A model generated the notes under the pieces. That model made no database searches and was not told the DNA's origin. It saw only the letters and a list, made by a program, of their open reading frames with translations. A stretch of DNA of 64,000 nucleotides from Candidatus Amulumruptor caecigallinarius (GTDB lineage: Bacteria; Bacteroidota; Bacteroidia; Bacteroidales; Muribaculaceae), in contig JAMPDP010000001.1 in the NCBI GenBank assembly GCA_023665605.1, positions 876,384 to 940,383 on the forward strand, given 5' to 3'. Positions 14,545 to 22,786 of this stretch are shown piece by piece. Each line of letters opens with the position of its first letter. The stretch's first letter is position 1. The position numbers and the translations under genes were made by a program.

Positions 14545-14988
14545 ATGGAACATATCAAGGTAAAGATTATCAACCGGTCGGGGCATGAGCTGCCGGCGTA
14601 TGAAACGCCGTCGGCGGCGGGTATGGACGTACGTGCCTGTCTGAAAGAGCCGGTGACGTTAGGCCCTCTTGAAAGGGCACTTATCCCTACCGGGCTGCGC
14701 ATACAGCTCCCGCGAGGCTATGAGTGCCAGATTCGGCCCCGCAGCGGTCTGTCCCTGCGTCACGGCATCAGCCTGGTAAACACCCCCGGCACCGTAGACG
14801 CTGACTATCGCGGCGAGATTGGCATCATTGTAATCAATCTGTCCAACGAGCCGTTCACAATCAACGATGGCGAGCGCATAGCCCAGATGGTAATCAAGGA
14901 ATACACCCACGTGACCTGGGAGCCGGTGGAGCGCATCGACGAGACCGAGCGCGGCGACGGTGCCTTCGGCCATACCGGCGTAAACTGA
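14545..14988 (+). CDS. dut: deoxyuridine 5'-triphosphate nucleotidohydrolase
   Basis: 147 residues, the trimeric dUTPase length. It hydrolyses dUTP to dUMP and pyrophosphate, keeping uracil out of DNA. Motifs in order: SAAGMDVRA (I), [12 protein letters not shown] (II), [12 protein letters not shown] (III, with catalytic Asp), ERIAQMVI (IV), and the Gly-rich C-terminal arm [10 protein letters not shown] (V, in place of RGxGGFGSTG). It heads a dut-TPR-DUF4292 cluster common in Bacteroidales, with 23 bp to the next gene. Confidence 0.96.
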   Translation: MEHIKVKIINRSGHELPAYETPSAAGMDVRACLKEPVTLGPLERALIPTGLRIQLPRGYECQIRPRSGLSLRHGISLVNTPGTVDADYRGEIGIIVINLSNEPFTINDGERIAQMVIKEYTHVTWEPVERIDETERGDGAFGHTGVN

Positions 14989-15011
14989 ATTGTGCAAGCA
15001 CTTACGCAAAG

Positions 15012-16928
15012 ATGAATAAACATATACGCAAAGAGGCAGCAGCATGCTCTTCACCGGCACGGCGGAGGCACCTGTGGTTGCGTGCGCTTCTCACCCCGAT
15101 AGCGGCATTGATGCTCCTGCCGGTGCTCGCCGGCTCCAAGGCGAGCCGCTGGGACCGCGAGGCCGCCATCCACAAGGCTGACTACCTCTTCATGGAGTCA
15201 GAGCGGCGCAAAGCGTTAGCTCAGAACGATGCCTACTTCGAAACCCTCGGGGAGGCTCTGCGGCTCAACCCCTCCGACAAGGCCATGGGCTTTGACTACG
15301 GCTTCTATGAGGTGATGATGGATGGCCGCGACTCAGCTGCAATATCCCGCGGCTACGGGCGTATGGCCGACTACTTCCGGAGCACACCCACCGACATATA
15401 CAACGGGCTCACGTTCGCCCGCCTGAGCGAAGTGCTCGGGCTCAACGACCGTGCACGCGACGCCTGGCGGCAGCTCCACACGGTGTTTCCCGACCGTGGC
15501 GAGGTGGCCCTACGTTACGCGCAGGCCATGCTCACCAGTCCGGACTCCGCCGACCATCGCCTGGCGCTCGCCGCATATGACTCCATAGAGAGTGCCGACG
15601 GCAAAGACCTGCAAGTGACCAACCTGAAGGTGAACTACTACCTGCAGCAGCGTGACACCGCCAACGTACGCGCCGAGCTGGCAGCCCTGCTCGAGGCCTT
15701 TCCCCGTTCGGCCAACGTAGCCTCGTATGCAGGTGATGTCAATGCTGCCCTCGGCAACAAGGACGCAGCCCTGAACTATTACCGCATAGCGTGCGCCACG
15801 GACTCCACCAACGGCTACGCTTACTATTCGCTGGCCAACTTCTACCGCAGCATCGGCGACGAGCAAGCCTACAACCGCGAGATACTCAACGCACTGACCA
15901 AGCAGTCGCTTGACGTGGAGACCAAGCTGCGCATCCTCGGCTCATACATTGAGAGCGAGGGTGTTACAGCAGCCGCCCAGGCCGCTGTCGCCGCACCTGC
16001 CGACACGGCAAATATGGCGGAGGTTGTCGACATTGCCGAGGCAGACACGGTGGTTCCCGTCTCGCCCGACTCGCTGATGGCCGAGGAGAGCCGGATAGAC
16101 GACCTGTTTCGCGTGCTGCTGGAGCAGCATCCTCATGAGCCGGAAATCTACGGCTTCTATGCGTCCTATCTGGTGTCAATCCCTGACTTCGTGGGGGCTG
16201 CCCAGGCCATGAGCAGCAAACTTGACATCGAGCCCAACGACCTGCCCGGTTGGCAGGGGTTGCTGAGCCTCGACCTCCAGAACAACGATATGCAGGGGGC
16301 CGAGAGCGATGCCATGCGTGCCCTCCGCTATTTCCCTGACGATGCCCGGCTGCTGCTGATGCTCGGCGGGGTACTCCAGCAACAGGAGCGATACCCCGAG
16401 GCAATGAAGGCCCTCACGCACGCCATGGAGAGCACCGACTCCGCCGACCTCAAGACACTCTCGATGATCAAGACCTCGATAGGTGACGTGAACTATGCAA
16501 GTGGCGACAAGGCCAAGGCCTTCACCGACTATCGCGCCGCCCTTGAGCTTGACCCCGACAACAACACGGCCCTCAACAACTGCGCCTACTATCTGGCGTG
16601 CGAGGGCAAAGACCTTGACCAGGCTCTCGAAATGGCACGCAAAGCCCTTGCCGAGAACCCCGACAGCCCCACCACCCTTGACACTTACGCATGGGTGCTC
16701 TTCAAGCTGAAGAAGTATGACGAGGCGTTGACAGCCATCAGCCGCGTGCTCGACCTGCTTCCCGACGAGGAGCGACATGGTGAGGAGCTTGACCATGCCG
16801 GTGACATCAACTTCATGAACGGCAACCGCGCCGAAGCCCTCAAATACTGGAAAGAGGCCCTGAAGCTCGACAAAGACAACGAACTGCTCCGCCGCAAGGT
16901 GAAGGAGCGCACCATCTTCTTTGAGTAA
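15012..16928 (+). CDS. TPR-repeat protein with N-terminal membrane anchor/signal
   Basis: 638 residues. The N-terminus is basic, then a hydrophobic segment at about 23-41 (LRALLTPIAALMLLPVLAG), so the rest is probably periplasmic. Tetratricopeptide repeats fill most of the chain (for example AMKALTHAMESTDSADLKTL, AFTDYRAALELDPDNNTALNN, ALKYWKEALKLDKDN), with an Ala/Val/Asp-rich linker at ~320-355. It sits between dut and a DUF4292 lipoprotein gene, an order conserved in Bacteroidales; a scaffold role in envelope assembly is plausible but unproven. Confidence 0.85.
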   Translation: MNKHIRKEAAACSSPARRRHLWLRALLTPIAALMLLPVLAGSKASRWDREAAIHKADYLFMESERRKALAQNDAYFETLGEALRLNPSDKAMGFDYGFYEVMMDGRDSAAISRGYGRMADYFRSTPTDIYNGLTFARLSEVLGLNDRARDAWRQLHTVFPDRGEVALRYAQAMLTSPDSADHRLALAAYDSIESADGKDLQVTNLKVNYYLQQRDTANVRAELAALLEAFPRSANVASYAGDVNAALGNKDAALNYYRIACATDSTNGYAYYSLANFYRSIGDEQAYNREILNALTKQSLDVETKLRILGSYIESEGVTAAAQAAVAAPADTANMAEVVDIAEADTVVPVSPDSLMAEESRIDDLFRVLLEQHPHEPEIYGFYASYLVSIPDFVGAAQAMSSKLDIEPNDLPGWQGLLSLDLQNNDMQGAESDAMRALRYFPDDARLLLMLGGVLQQQERYPEAMKALTHAMESTDSADLKTLSMIKTSIGDVNYASGDKAKAFTDYRAALELDPDNNTALNNCAYYLACEGKDLDQALEMARKALAENPDSPTTLDTYAWVLFKLKKYDEALTAISRVLDLLPDEERHGEELDHAGDINFMNGNRAEALKYWKEALKLDKDNELLRRKVKERTIFFE

Positions 16929-16952
16929 AGACACTCCGATGCCCTTAACCAG

Positions 16953-17012
16953 TCAGGATTAATCAGGATTAAACATGATTAATCAGGAATAATCGGGATT
17001 AACCGGGAAGAA
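16953..17012. repeat. 10-bp-period tandem repeat, locus 1 (6 units)
   Basis: Six consecutive 10-mers fit TCNNGATTAA (TCAGGATTAA, TCAGGATTAA, ACATGATTAA, TCAGGAATAA, TCGGGATTAA, CCGGGAAGAA). It fills the gap between the TPR gene and the DUF4292 gene. The same unit recurs at 24282-24380 and 63836-63925. Confidence 0.8.
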
Positions 17013-17028
17013 TAAACCTCAACCATCG

Positions 17029-17862
17029 ATGAAACTATCACTTGCGGGCGCCGTGACCACGGTCGCCCTCTGCCTGACTCTTGCCGGGTGCCACTCCACC
17101 AAGACAGCCACCCCCGCCGAGCCCATGGGTGAACAGGTCACTGTAGCCTCACTGCCTGAACGCGCCGCCGTCGTGGCCGGCGAGCTTCGCCCGTGGAACA
17201 CACTGAAAGTGCCCGTGAGCATCAAGCTGAGCTCACCCGGCAAAATCACTCTGTCCGGCACCGCCGTAATGGAGCGCGGCAAAGCCCTGAGCATCTCGCT
17301 GCGCTTCATGGGCATGGTGAGCGTGGGGTCGCTCACCGTCACCACCGACTCGGTGACGGTGATAGACACCTACCACCGGATGTATCTGAGCGAGCCCACG
17401 CGCACTCTGCTCCGCGGCCTCCCCTTTGACATCGCCGACCTCCAGGACCTGCTTCTCGGGCGCCCCTTCGCTGCCGGAGCTGACGGACTCCCGGCCGACG
17501 GGATTACCCTGGGCACAGCCGCACCTTACGGCTGGGTGATGACTCCGGACTTCAACGCCTCGGGGTGGACATACTCATTCATATTCGGCACTGACAACCG
17601 GGTGAGGAGTGCCGTGCTTGACCGTAACGGCTCCACCGCCGCCACAGTGGAGTACGGCGACATCGCCACCGACACTCCCGCCGGCTCCGTGGCCTCCACA
17701 GCCGCCCTCGATGTGCCCGGCAAGCGTCCCGTGGCACTCACAGTGAGCTGGCGCATGGCGCGCGCCGAGTGGGGAAGCGGCGCGGTGAGCGTTCCCGCCA
17801 TCCCGTCAGGCTACCGCCGTATCACCCTCGAAAACCTCGGGGAGGTGCTGGGAGCGTTCTGA
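17029..17862 (+). CDS. DUF4292 domain lipoprotein
   Basis: 277 residues. A lipoprotein signal (MKLSLAGAVTTVALCLTLAGC, Cys21 at the lipobox) predicts envelope anchoring. The mature part has alternating beta strands (VPVSIKLSSPGKITLSGTAVMERGKALSISLRFMGM, then DLQDLLLGRPF), typical of DUF4292, a Bacteroidetes family thought to have a LolA/LppX-like half-barrel. The function is unknown; a lipid or lipoprotein carrier role is inferred from the fold. It follows the TPR gene by 100 bp with the 10-bp repeat in between. Confidence 0.85.
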   Translation: MKLSLAGAVTTVALCLTLAGCHSTKTATPAEPMGEQVTVASLPERAAVVAGELRPWNTLKVPVSIKLSSPGKITLSGTAVMERGKALSISLRFMGMVSVGSLTVTTDSVTVIDTYHRMYLSEPTRTLLRGLPFDIADLQDLLLGRPFAAGADGLPADGITLGTAAPYGWVMTPDFNASGWTYSFIFGTDNRVRSAVLDRNGSTAATVEYGDIATDTPAGSVASTAALDVPGKRPVALTVSWRMARAEWGSGAVSVPAIPSGYRRITLENLGEVLGAF

Positions 17863-17888
17863 CGCGCCTACAAAACCGAAAAAATCAT

Positions 17889-17938
17889 TATCTTTGCGCA
17901 TACATATATATGCGCACACATAAATATATATGTGTGTT
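17889..17938 (+). promoter_or_regulatory. nadB promoter and twin-hairpin leader
   Basis: TATCTTTG (17889-17896) fits the -7 box. Immediately after come two stem-loops in tandem: GCGCATA-CATATA-TATGCGC (17895-17914) and CACACATA-AATATA-TATGTGTG (about 17914-17935). Both have ATATA-containing 6-nt loops. Neither is followed by a T run, so they look regulatory (operator half-sites or RNA elements) rather than terminators. The ATG of nadB is 25 nt beyond. Confidence 0.55.
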
Positions 17939-17962
17939 TGACCGACGTAAAGCAGTGGTGCT

Positions 17963-19540
17963 ATGACTTACGAATATGATTACCTGGTGATAGGCTCAGG
18001 CATCGCCGGGATGAGTTTTGCCCTCAAGACAGCCGCGCACGGCCGCGTAGCCCTGATATGCAAGACCACCCTTGACGAGGCCAACACCGCCCTTGCCCAG
18101 GGGGGAGTTGCCTCGGTGACAAACCTCGAGGTGGACAATTTCGACAAGCATATCAACGACACGATGATTGCCGGCGACTTCCTTAGCGACCCCGAGGCCG
18201 TGGAGAAGGTGGTGAAGGGAGCTCCGGAGCAAATCAAGTTTCTGATAGACAACGGGGTGAAGTTTGACTGCCGCGAAGATGGCGAGTTCGACCTGCACCG
18301 CGAGGGCGGCCACAGCGAGTTCCGCATACTCCACCATGCCGACAACACCGGCTTCGAAATTCAGGAAAGCCTGGTGGAGCGCGTGCGCAATCACCCAAAC
18401 ATCGACATCTTCGAGCACCACTTCGCCATAGAAATCATCACCCAGCACCATCTGGGCAAGATAGTGACCCGCCGCACACCTGACATCACCTGCTACGGGG
18501 CCTATGTGCTTGACGAGCAGAGTGGCCGCGTGGACACCTTCCTGTCACGTGTCACCCTGATGGCCACCGGCGGCGTAGGCGCAGTCTACGCTACCACCAC
18601 CAACCCCCTCGTGGCCACCGGCGACGGCATAGCCATGGTGTATCGCGCCAAGGGCACCGTGAAAGATATGGAGTTCATCCAGTTTCACCCCACGGCTCTT
18701 TACCACCCCGGCGACCGCCCTTCATTTCTCATCACCGAGGCTATGCGCGGCTACGGTGCCGTGCTCCGCAACCTCAAGGGTGAGGAGTTCATGCACAAGT
18801 ATGACCCGCGCCTGTCACTCGCGCCGCGCGACATCGTGGCGCGCGCCATCGACTCCGAGATGAAGCTCCACGGGGACGACCACGTGTATCTCGACGTCAC
18901 CCACAAGGATCCCGAGGAGACCCGCCGCCACTTCCCCAACATCTACGCCAAGTGCCTCTCGCTGGGCATCGACATCACCAAGGACTACATCCCCGTGGCC
19001 CCCGCCGCCCACTATCTGTGCGGCGGCATCAAGGTGGACGGCAACGGCGAGTCATCCATCAAGCGGCTCTATGCCGTGGGCGAGTGCAGCTGCACCGGGC
19101 TGCACGGCGGCAACCGCTTGGCCTCCAACTCGCTGATAGAGGCTGTGGTGTATGCCGACGCAGCCGCACGCCACGCCACTGCCCATGTCGCCGGCTACGA
19201 CCTGCGCCGCGACGTGCCCGCCTGGAACGACGAGGGCACCCGTCACCCCGAGGAGATGGTGCTCATCACCCAGAGCATCAAGGAGGTGAATCAGATCATG
19301 GGCACCTACGTGGGCATAGTGCGCAGCAACCTGCGCCTTGACCGCGCATGGAACCGCCTGGACATCCTCTATGAGGAGACCGAGAAGCTCTTCAAGCAGT
19401 CCAAGGCCTCACGTGACATCTGCGAGCTCCGCAACATCATCAATGTGGGCTACCTGATAATGCGTCAGGCCAAGGAGCGCCACGAGAGCCGCGGCCTCCA
19501 CTACACCCTCGACTATCCACCCCAAAAGGGGCAAGCCTGA
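17963..19540 (+). CDS. nadB: L-aspartate oxidase
   Basis: 525 residues. It oxidises L-aspartate to iminoaspartate, the first step of de novo NAD synthesis; in anaerobes fumarate serves as acceptor. The FAD-binding start YLVIGSGIAGMSFALK (GxGxxG) fixes the N-terminus. LAQGGVASV, HRE(G)GHSE, FIQFHPTALYHPG and GLHGGNRLASNSLIEAVV are family signatures. A C-terminal helical domain (about 430-515) completes the succinate dehydrogenase-like flavoprotein layout. nadA and nadC are not in the window. It is the first gene of a run that includes DUF4294 and aroK. Confidence 0.95.
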   Translation: MTYEYDYLVIGSGIAGMSFALKTAAHGRVALICKTTLDEANTALAQGGVASVTNLEVDNFDKHINDTMIAGDFLSDPEAVEKVVKGAPEQIKFLIDNGVKFDCREDGEFDLHREGGHSEFRILHHADNTGFEIQESLVERVRNHPNIDIFEHHFAIEIITQHHLGKIVTRRTPDITCYGAYVLDEQSGRVDTFLSRVTLMATGGVGAVYATTTNPLVATGDGIAMVYRAKGTVKDMEFIQFHPTALYHPGDRPSFLITEAMRGYGAVLRNLKGEEFMHKYDPRLSLAPRDIVARAIDSEMKLHGDDHVYLDVTHKDPEETRRHFPNIYAKCLSLGIDITKDYIPVAPAAHYLCGGIKVDGNGESSIKRLYAVGECSCTGLHGGNRLASNSLIEAVVYADAAARHATAHVAGYDLRRDVPAWNDEGTRHPEEMVLITQSIKEVNQIMGTYVGIVRSNLRLDRAWNRLDILYEETEKLFKQSKASRDICELRNIINVGYLIMRQAKERHESRGLHYTLDYPPQKGQA

Positions 19541-19588
19541 CCGCCTCCCCGGCTTACAACCTATCCTCTCACATTCCCCATATTCCCA

Positions 19589-20224
19589 CTGAAACTGACT
19601 CTCCGACATATCACAACCCTTATACTCCTGCTGACGGCGGCCATCACAGCCTCCGCACAGCAGGTTGACGGCCTCCCCGACCCCGGCGACGGCCGCATCA
19701 AGGATGTGAAGGGCTACTACTACACCGACATCGACGGCGAAGAGGTAAAGATGCTCGTGCTCAACGAAGTGACGGTGTTCCCGCCGCTGAAGTTCAAGAA
19801 CAAGAAGCAGGAGCAATATTACTGGCGCACCGTGCGCGATGTCAAGAAGGCCCTCCCCTACGCCAAGCTCATCAGCGAGACTCTGGTGGAGACATACGAA
19901 TACATCGAGACCATCGACGACCCCAAGCTCCGCGAAGACCACCTCAAGCGGATGGAAAGCGCCATATTCGAGCAATACAAGCCCGTGCTTAAGAAATTCA
20001 CCAAGGGGCAGGCCACCATCCTCATCAAGCTGATACGCCGCGAGACCAACCAGTCCGGCTACAACATCATCAAGGCCTTCTTAGGCTCCTTCCGCGCTAA
20101 CTTCTGGCAGGTGTTCGGCCGGCTGATGGGCGTGAACCTCAAGAACGATTACCGCCCTGACCGCGACGAGCACGATGCAATAGTGGAGCGTGTGGCCGTG
20201 GCCGTGGAGCTCGGACAGCTTTAA
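19589..20224 (+). CDS. DUF4294 family exported protein, apparent CTG start
   Basis: 211 residues if begun at CTG 19589. The first canonical start is a GTG at 19706, which would give 172 residues and skip the signal peptide. The in-frame stretch before it reads as a clean signal peptide: (M)KLTLRHITTLILLLTAAITASAQQ. No ATG, GTG or TTG exists in frame between nadB's stop and 19706. The conserved DUF4294 region follows (GYYYTDIDGEEVKMLVLNEVTVFPP...EQYYWRTVRDVKKALPYAKL). The function is unknown; the protein is Bacteroidetes-specific and periplasmic by prediction. The gene lies 48 bp after nadB and 55 bp before aroK. Confidence 0.75.
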   Translation: MKLTLRHITTLILLLTAAITASAQQVDGLPDPGDGRIKDVKGYYYTDIDGEEVKMLVLNEVTVFPPLKFKNKKQEQYYWRTVRDVKKALPYAKLISETLVETYEYIETIDDPKLREDHLKRMESAIFEQYKPVLKKFTKGQATILIKLIRRETNQSGYNIIKAFLGSFRANFWQVFGRLMGVNLKNDYRPDRDEHDAIVERVAVAVELGQL

Positions 20225-20279
20225 CTCCCGTCACTGACATCCCCGCCATCCCCCCTCATCACATCCCCGCCACTGACAG

Positions 20280-20837
20280 ATGAAACCGATATTCCTGATA
20301 GGCTACATGGGCTCCGGCAAGAGCACTCTGGGACGCGCACTGGCCGCCCGGCTCGGCTTGCAGTTCATTGACCTTGACCAGTACATAGAGGGGCGCTACC
20401 ACACCAAGATCCGCGACATCTTTGCCGCCAAGGGCGAGGAGGGATTTCGCGACATGGAGCGGCGCATGCTCGCAGAGGTAAGCGCCTTTGAAGATGTGAT
20501 AGTGGCGTGCGGCGGAGGCACCCCCTGCTTCTATGATAACATGGAGGTGATGAACTCCAGCGGACTCACAGTGCTGCTTGATGCCTCAGTGGAGTGCCTG
20601 CACCGACGGCTGCTCCAGGGGCGCACCAACCGACCGCTGATAGCCACACTTACCGACGACGAGCTCCGCGACTTCATAATTACTGCTCTCGAAGCCCGCA
20701 GGCCCCACTACTCACGTGCCGCCATAGCCTTCGCGAGTGACCTCCTTGAGGACCGCGGCCAGATAGCCGCCACAGTGGAGCGCTTCATCGCCGAGGTGCT
20801 CCCCGCCACCTCCAACACCGAAAACAGTCCCCGATGA
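20280..20837 (+). CDS. aroK: shikimate kinase
   Basis: 185 residues. It phosphorylates shikimate in the aromatic amino-acid pathway. Walker A is GYMGSGKST (residues 8-16). FIDLDQYIE holds the Mg/shikimate Asp pair, GFRDMERRML the binding Arg, and IVACGGGTPC the GGG loop. RTNRPLI is the lid Arg segment. It overlaps the next gene by ATGA, so the two are translationally coupled. Confidence 0.95.
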   Translation: MKPIFLIGYMGSGKSTLGRALAARLGLQFIDLDQYIEGRYHTKIRDIFAAKGEEGFRDMERRMLAEVSAFEDVIVACGGGTPCFYDNMEVMNSSGLTVLLDASVECLHRRLLQGRTNRPLIATLTDDELRDFIITALEARRPHYSRAAIAFASDLLEDRGQIAATVERFIAEVLPATSNTENSPR

Positions 20838-22027
20838 CCGACTCCTGCTTCACACCGCTTGAACAGCCTGCCACCATTGCCACATCGCGGCGCGGGCTCT
20901 CCATAGGCTTCCCGGCCTGTGACCACCCCAGCGAGCGACGTTTCCCGCTGACCCCCGAGGGGGGTGCACGCCTCATAGAGCTCGGATTCCGCGTCAGGGT
21001 GGAGAGCGGAGCCGCCGCCCCCATCCACTACACTGACAATCAGTATCTGCGTGCCGGGTGCGACGTAGTGAGCCGTGACGAGGCTCTGCGGAGCGACATT
21101 GTGATCCACACCTCCCCCCTGGCTCTGCGCGACATCCGCCACCTGCGCCGCGGCGCCATGCTCCTCACCCTCCTTGCCCCGACCCTCCAGGAGCCGGCTG
21201 CCATCCGCGCACTGATGGAGCGCCACACCATAGCCATAGCCCTTGACCTGGTGGAGGATGCCGCCGGCAACCGTCCCTTCGCCGACATCCTTGCCGAGAT
21301 TGACGGCCGCGCAGCCATGGCCATGGCCGCAAGCCTGTTGGCTGACTCCGAGCATGGCAAGGGGATACTCCTCGGAGGCATCGCCGGCATCAACCCCTGT
21401 GAAGTGGCCATCCTCGGGAGCGACATCGCCGCCTGCTCGGCAGCACGCACCGCCATAGGGATGGGAGCGATAGTGAGGATGTTTGACACCGATGTCTACT
21501 CGCTGCGGCGCGCCGCGCGCGAGCTCGGCCCGGGGTTGATATGCTCCGATATGCACCCGCGAGTAGTGTCCGGGGCTCTGCGCACCGCCGATGTCATCGT
21601 GGCCTCTGCAGGCATCAACCCGCGCTGGCGTCTGGACTGCGACGAAGCCGCCCTGCTCAAAAGGGGGGTGCTGGTGTTTGACCTCACGGGTGCCGAAGCG
21701 GGAGCACGCCCCTTCCCGTCCATGCAGCCCATAGAGCTGGCCTGCGCCGGAGCTTACAAAGCGCGCCGTCCCGAGGGCTACCGCGTGTGCTATATCAACG
21801 CCGGTAGCGCCGTGCCCCGCACCTGTGCCATGGCTCTGGGCAACACTCTGGTGACCATGCTATCAGAGATCTACACCTGCGACGGTGTAAGCAACGCACT
21901 GAAGCTCCTGCCGGGGCTGCGCAAGGCCGCCTACATCTTCCTCGGACACATCGTCAATGAGAAAATCGGGCAACGCGCCGGCGTCCGCGCCCTCGACATC
22001 AACATATATCTGACTTCACTTTCATGA
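20834..22027 (+). CDS. alanine dehydrogenase/transhydrogenase-fold protein, active-site motifs altered
   Basis: 397 residues. The N-terminal half begins like alanine dehydrogenase/PntA proteins (SERRFPLTPEGGARLIELGF, VRVESGAAAPIHYTDNQY), and the centre carries an NAD-binding-type strand (CEVAILGSDIAACSAARTAIGMGAIVRMFD, ~189-218). The glycine-rich loop is GSDIAA rather than GxGxxG. The catalytic Lys and His of true alanine dehydrogenases (motifs KVKEP and YLHLA) are not found at the matching places (IVIHTSPLAL, LLTLLAPT). So the family is clear but the enzyme activity is doubtful. It overlaps aroK and the RNase H gene by 4 bp each. Confidence 0.75.
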   Translation: MTDSCFTPLEQPATIATSRRGLSIGFPACDHPSERRFPLTPEGGARLIELGFRVRVESGAAAPIHYTDNQYLRAGCDVVSRDEALRSDIVIHTSPLALRDIRHLRRGAMLLTLLAPTLQEPAAIRALMERHTIAIALDLVEDAAGNRPFADILAEIDGRAAMAMAASLLADSEHGKGILLGGIAGINPCEVAILGSDIAACSAARTAIGMGAIVRMFDTDVYSLRRAARELGPGLICSDMHPRVVSGALRTADVIVASAGINPRWRLDCDEAALLKRGVLVFDLTGAEAGARPFPSMQPIELACAGAYKARRPEGYRVCYINAGSAVPRTCAMALGNTLVTMLSEIYTCDGVSNALKLLPGLRKAAYIFLGHIVNEKIGQRAGVRALDINIYLTSLS

Positions 22028-22668
22028 GCCAGAAACGCAAGTTCTACGTGGTGTGGAACGGCCATCACACCGGAGTGTTTGACTCATGGGCCGAATGTAA
22101 GCTCCAGGTGGAGGGGTACCCCAACGCCCGCTACAAGGGATTTTCATCACAGGAAGAGGCCATCGCCGCCTATCGCGGCGACCCCGTCGAACAGGCACAG
22201 CTCATCACCGCCATAGCCTCACACTCCGATGACCACATCAACTATGCCGCCATCCCGGATATTGTGGCCGACTCCATCGCCGTCGACGGGGCCTGCGCAG
22301 GCAACCCCGGACTGATGGAGTATCGCGGCGTTGACACCATGACCGGGGCAGAGCTGTTCCATGTGGGGCCACTGCCCGGTGGCACCAACAACATTGCCGA
22401 ATACCTTGCGCTGGTTCACGCCGTGGCATGGCTCCAGCAGCGTGGCCTTGACCGCGTGACGGTCTATACCGACAGCGTCACCGGCCTGTCATGGCTGCGC
22501 CGCCGCGCTGCCAACACCACCATCACCCCCAATGCCGGCAACGCCCGCGTGATGGAGCTGGTGGCCCGCGCCAACACGTGGCTGCAGACTCACCGCTACT
22601 CCAACCCCGTGGTGAAGTGGCGTACCGAGGAGTGGGGTGAAATCCCCGCCGACTTCGGCAGAAAGTGA
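22024..22668 (+). CDS. ribonuclease H with viroplasmin-like N-terminal domain
   Basis: 214 residues. The N-terminal ~45 residues (KFYVVWNGHHTGVFDSWAECKLQVEGYPNARYKGF) form the caulimovirus viroplasmin/HBD domain that binds RNA-DNA hybrids. The RNase H fold follows, with catalytic acids in SIAVDGACAGNPG, NNIAEYLAL and VTVYTDS. The final acidic residue region is less clear. It should cleave RNA in hybrids. rnhB lies 1 kb downstream, so two RNase H types are close together. It is coupled to the upstream gene (ATGA). Confidence 0.9.
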   Translation: MSQKRKFYVVWNGHHTGVFDSWAECKLQVEGYPNARYKGFSSQEEAIAAYRGDPVEQAQLITAIASHSDDHINYAAIPDIVADSIAVDGACAGNPGLMEYRGVDTMTGAELFHVGPLPGGTNNIAEYLALVHAVAWLQQRGLDRVTVYTDSVTGLSWLRRRAANTTITPNAGNARVMELVARANTWLQTHRYSNPVVKWRTEEWGEIPADFGRK

Positions 22669-22697
22669 TGTCAGAGCGGTTGCAAAGCTGTCACGAA

Positions 22698-22718
22698 GAG
22701 GTTACAACCTCCTTTTTA
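22698..22718 (+). terminator. rho-independent terminator after the RNase H gene
   Basis: GAGGT-TACA-ACCTC stem-loop followed by CTTTTTAT. It closes the nadB-to-RNase-H run. Confidence 0.65.
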
Positions 22719-22750
22719 TGAAAAAATTGTGACATTGTAGTTACAAAATT

Positions 22751-22780
22751 TTGCCCACAATTGTTGATGGAGTAGATTTG
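22751..22780 (+). promoter_or_regulatory. promoter of response regulator gene, nearly leaderless
   Basis: TTG (22751-22753), a 19-nt spacer, TAGATTTG (22773-22780), then 6 nt to the ATG at 22787. The spacing from -7 box to ATG equals that of bioB. Confidence 0.75.
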
Positions 22781-22786
22781 TATTGC

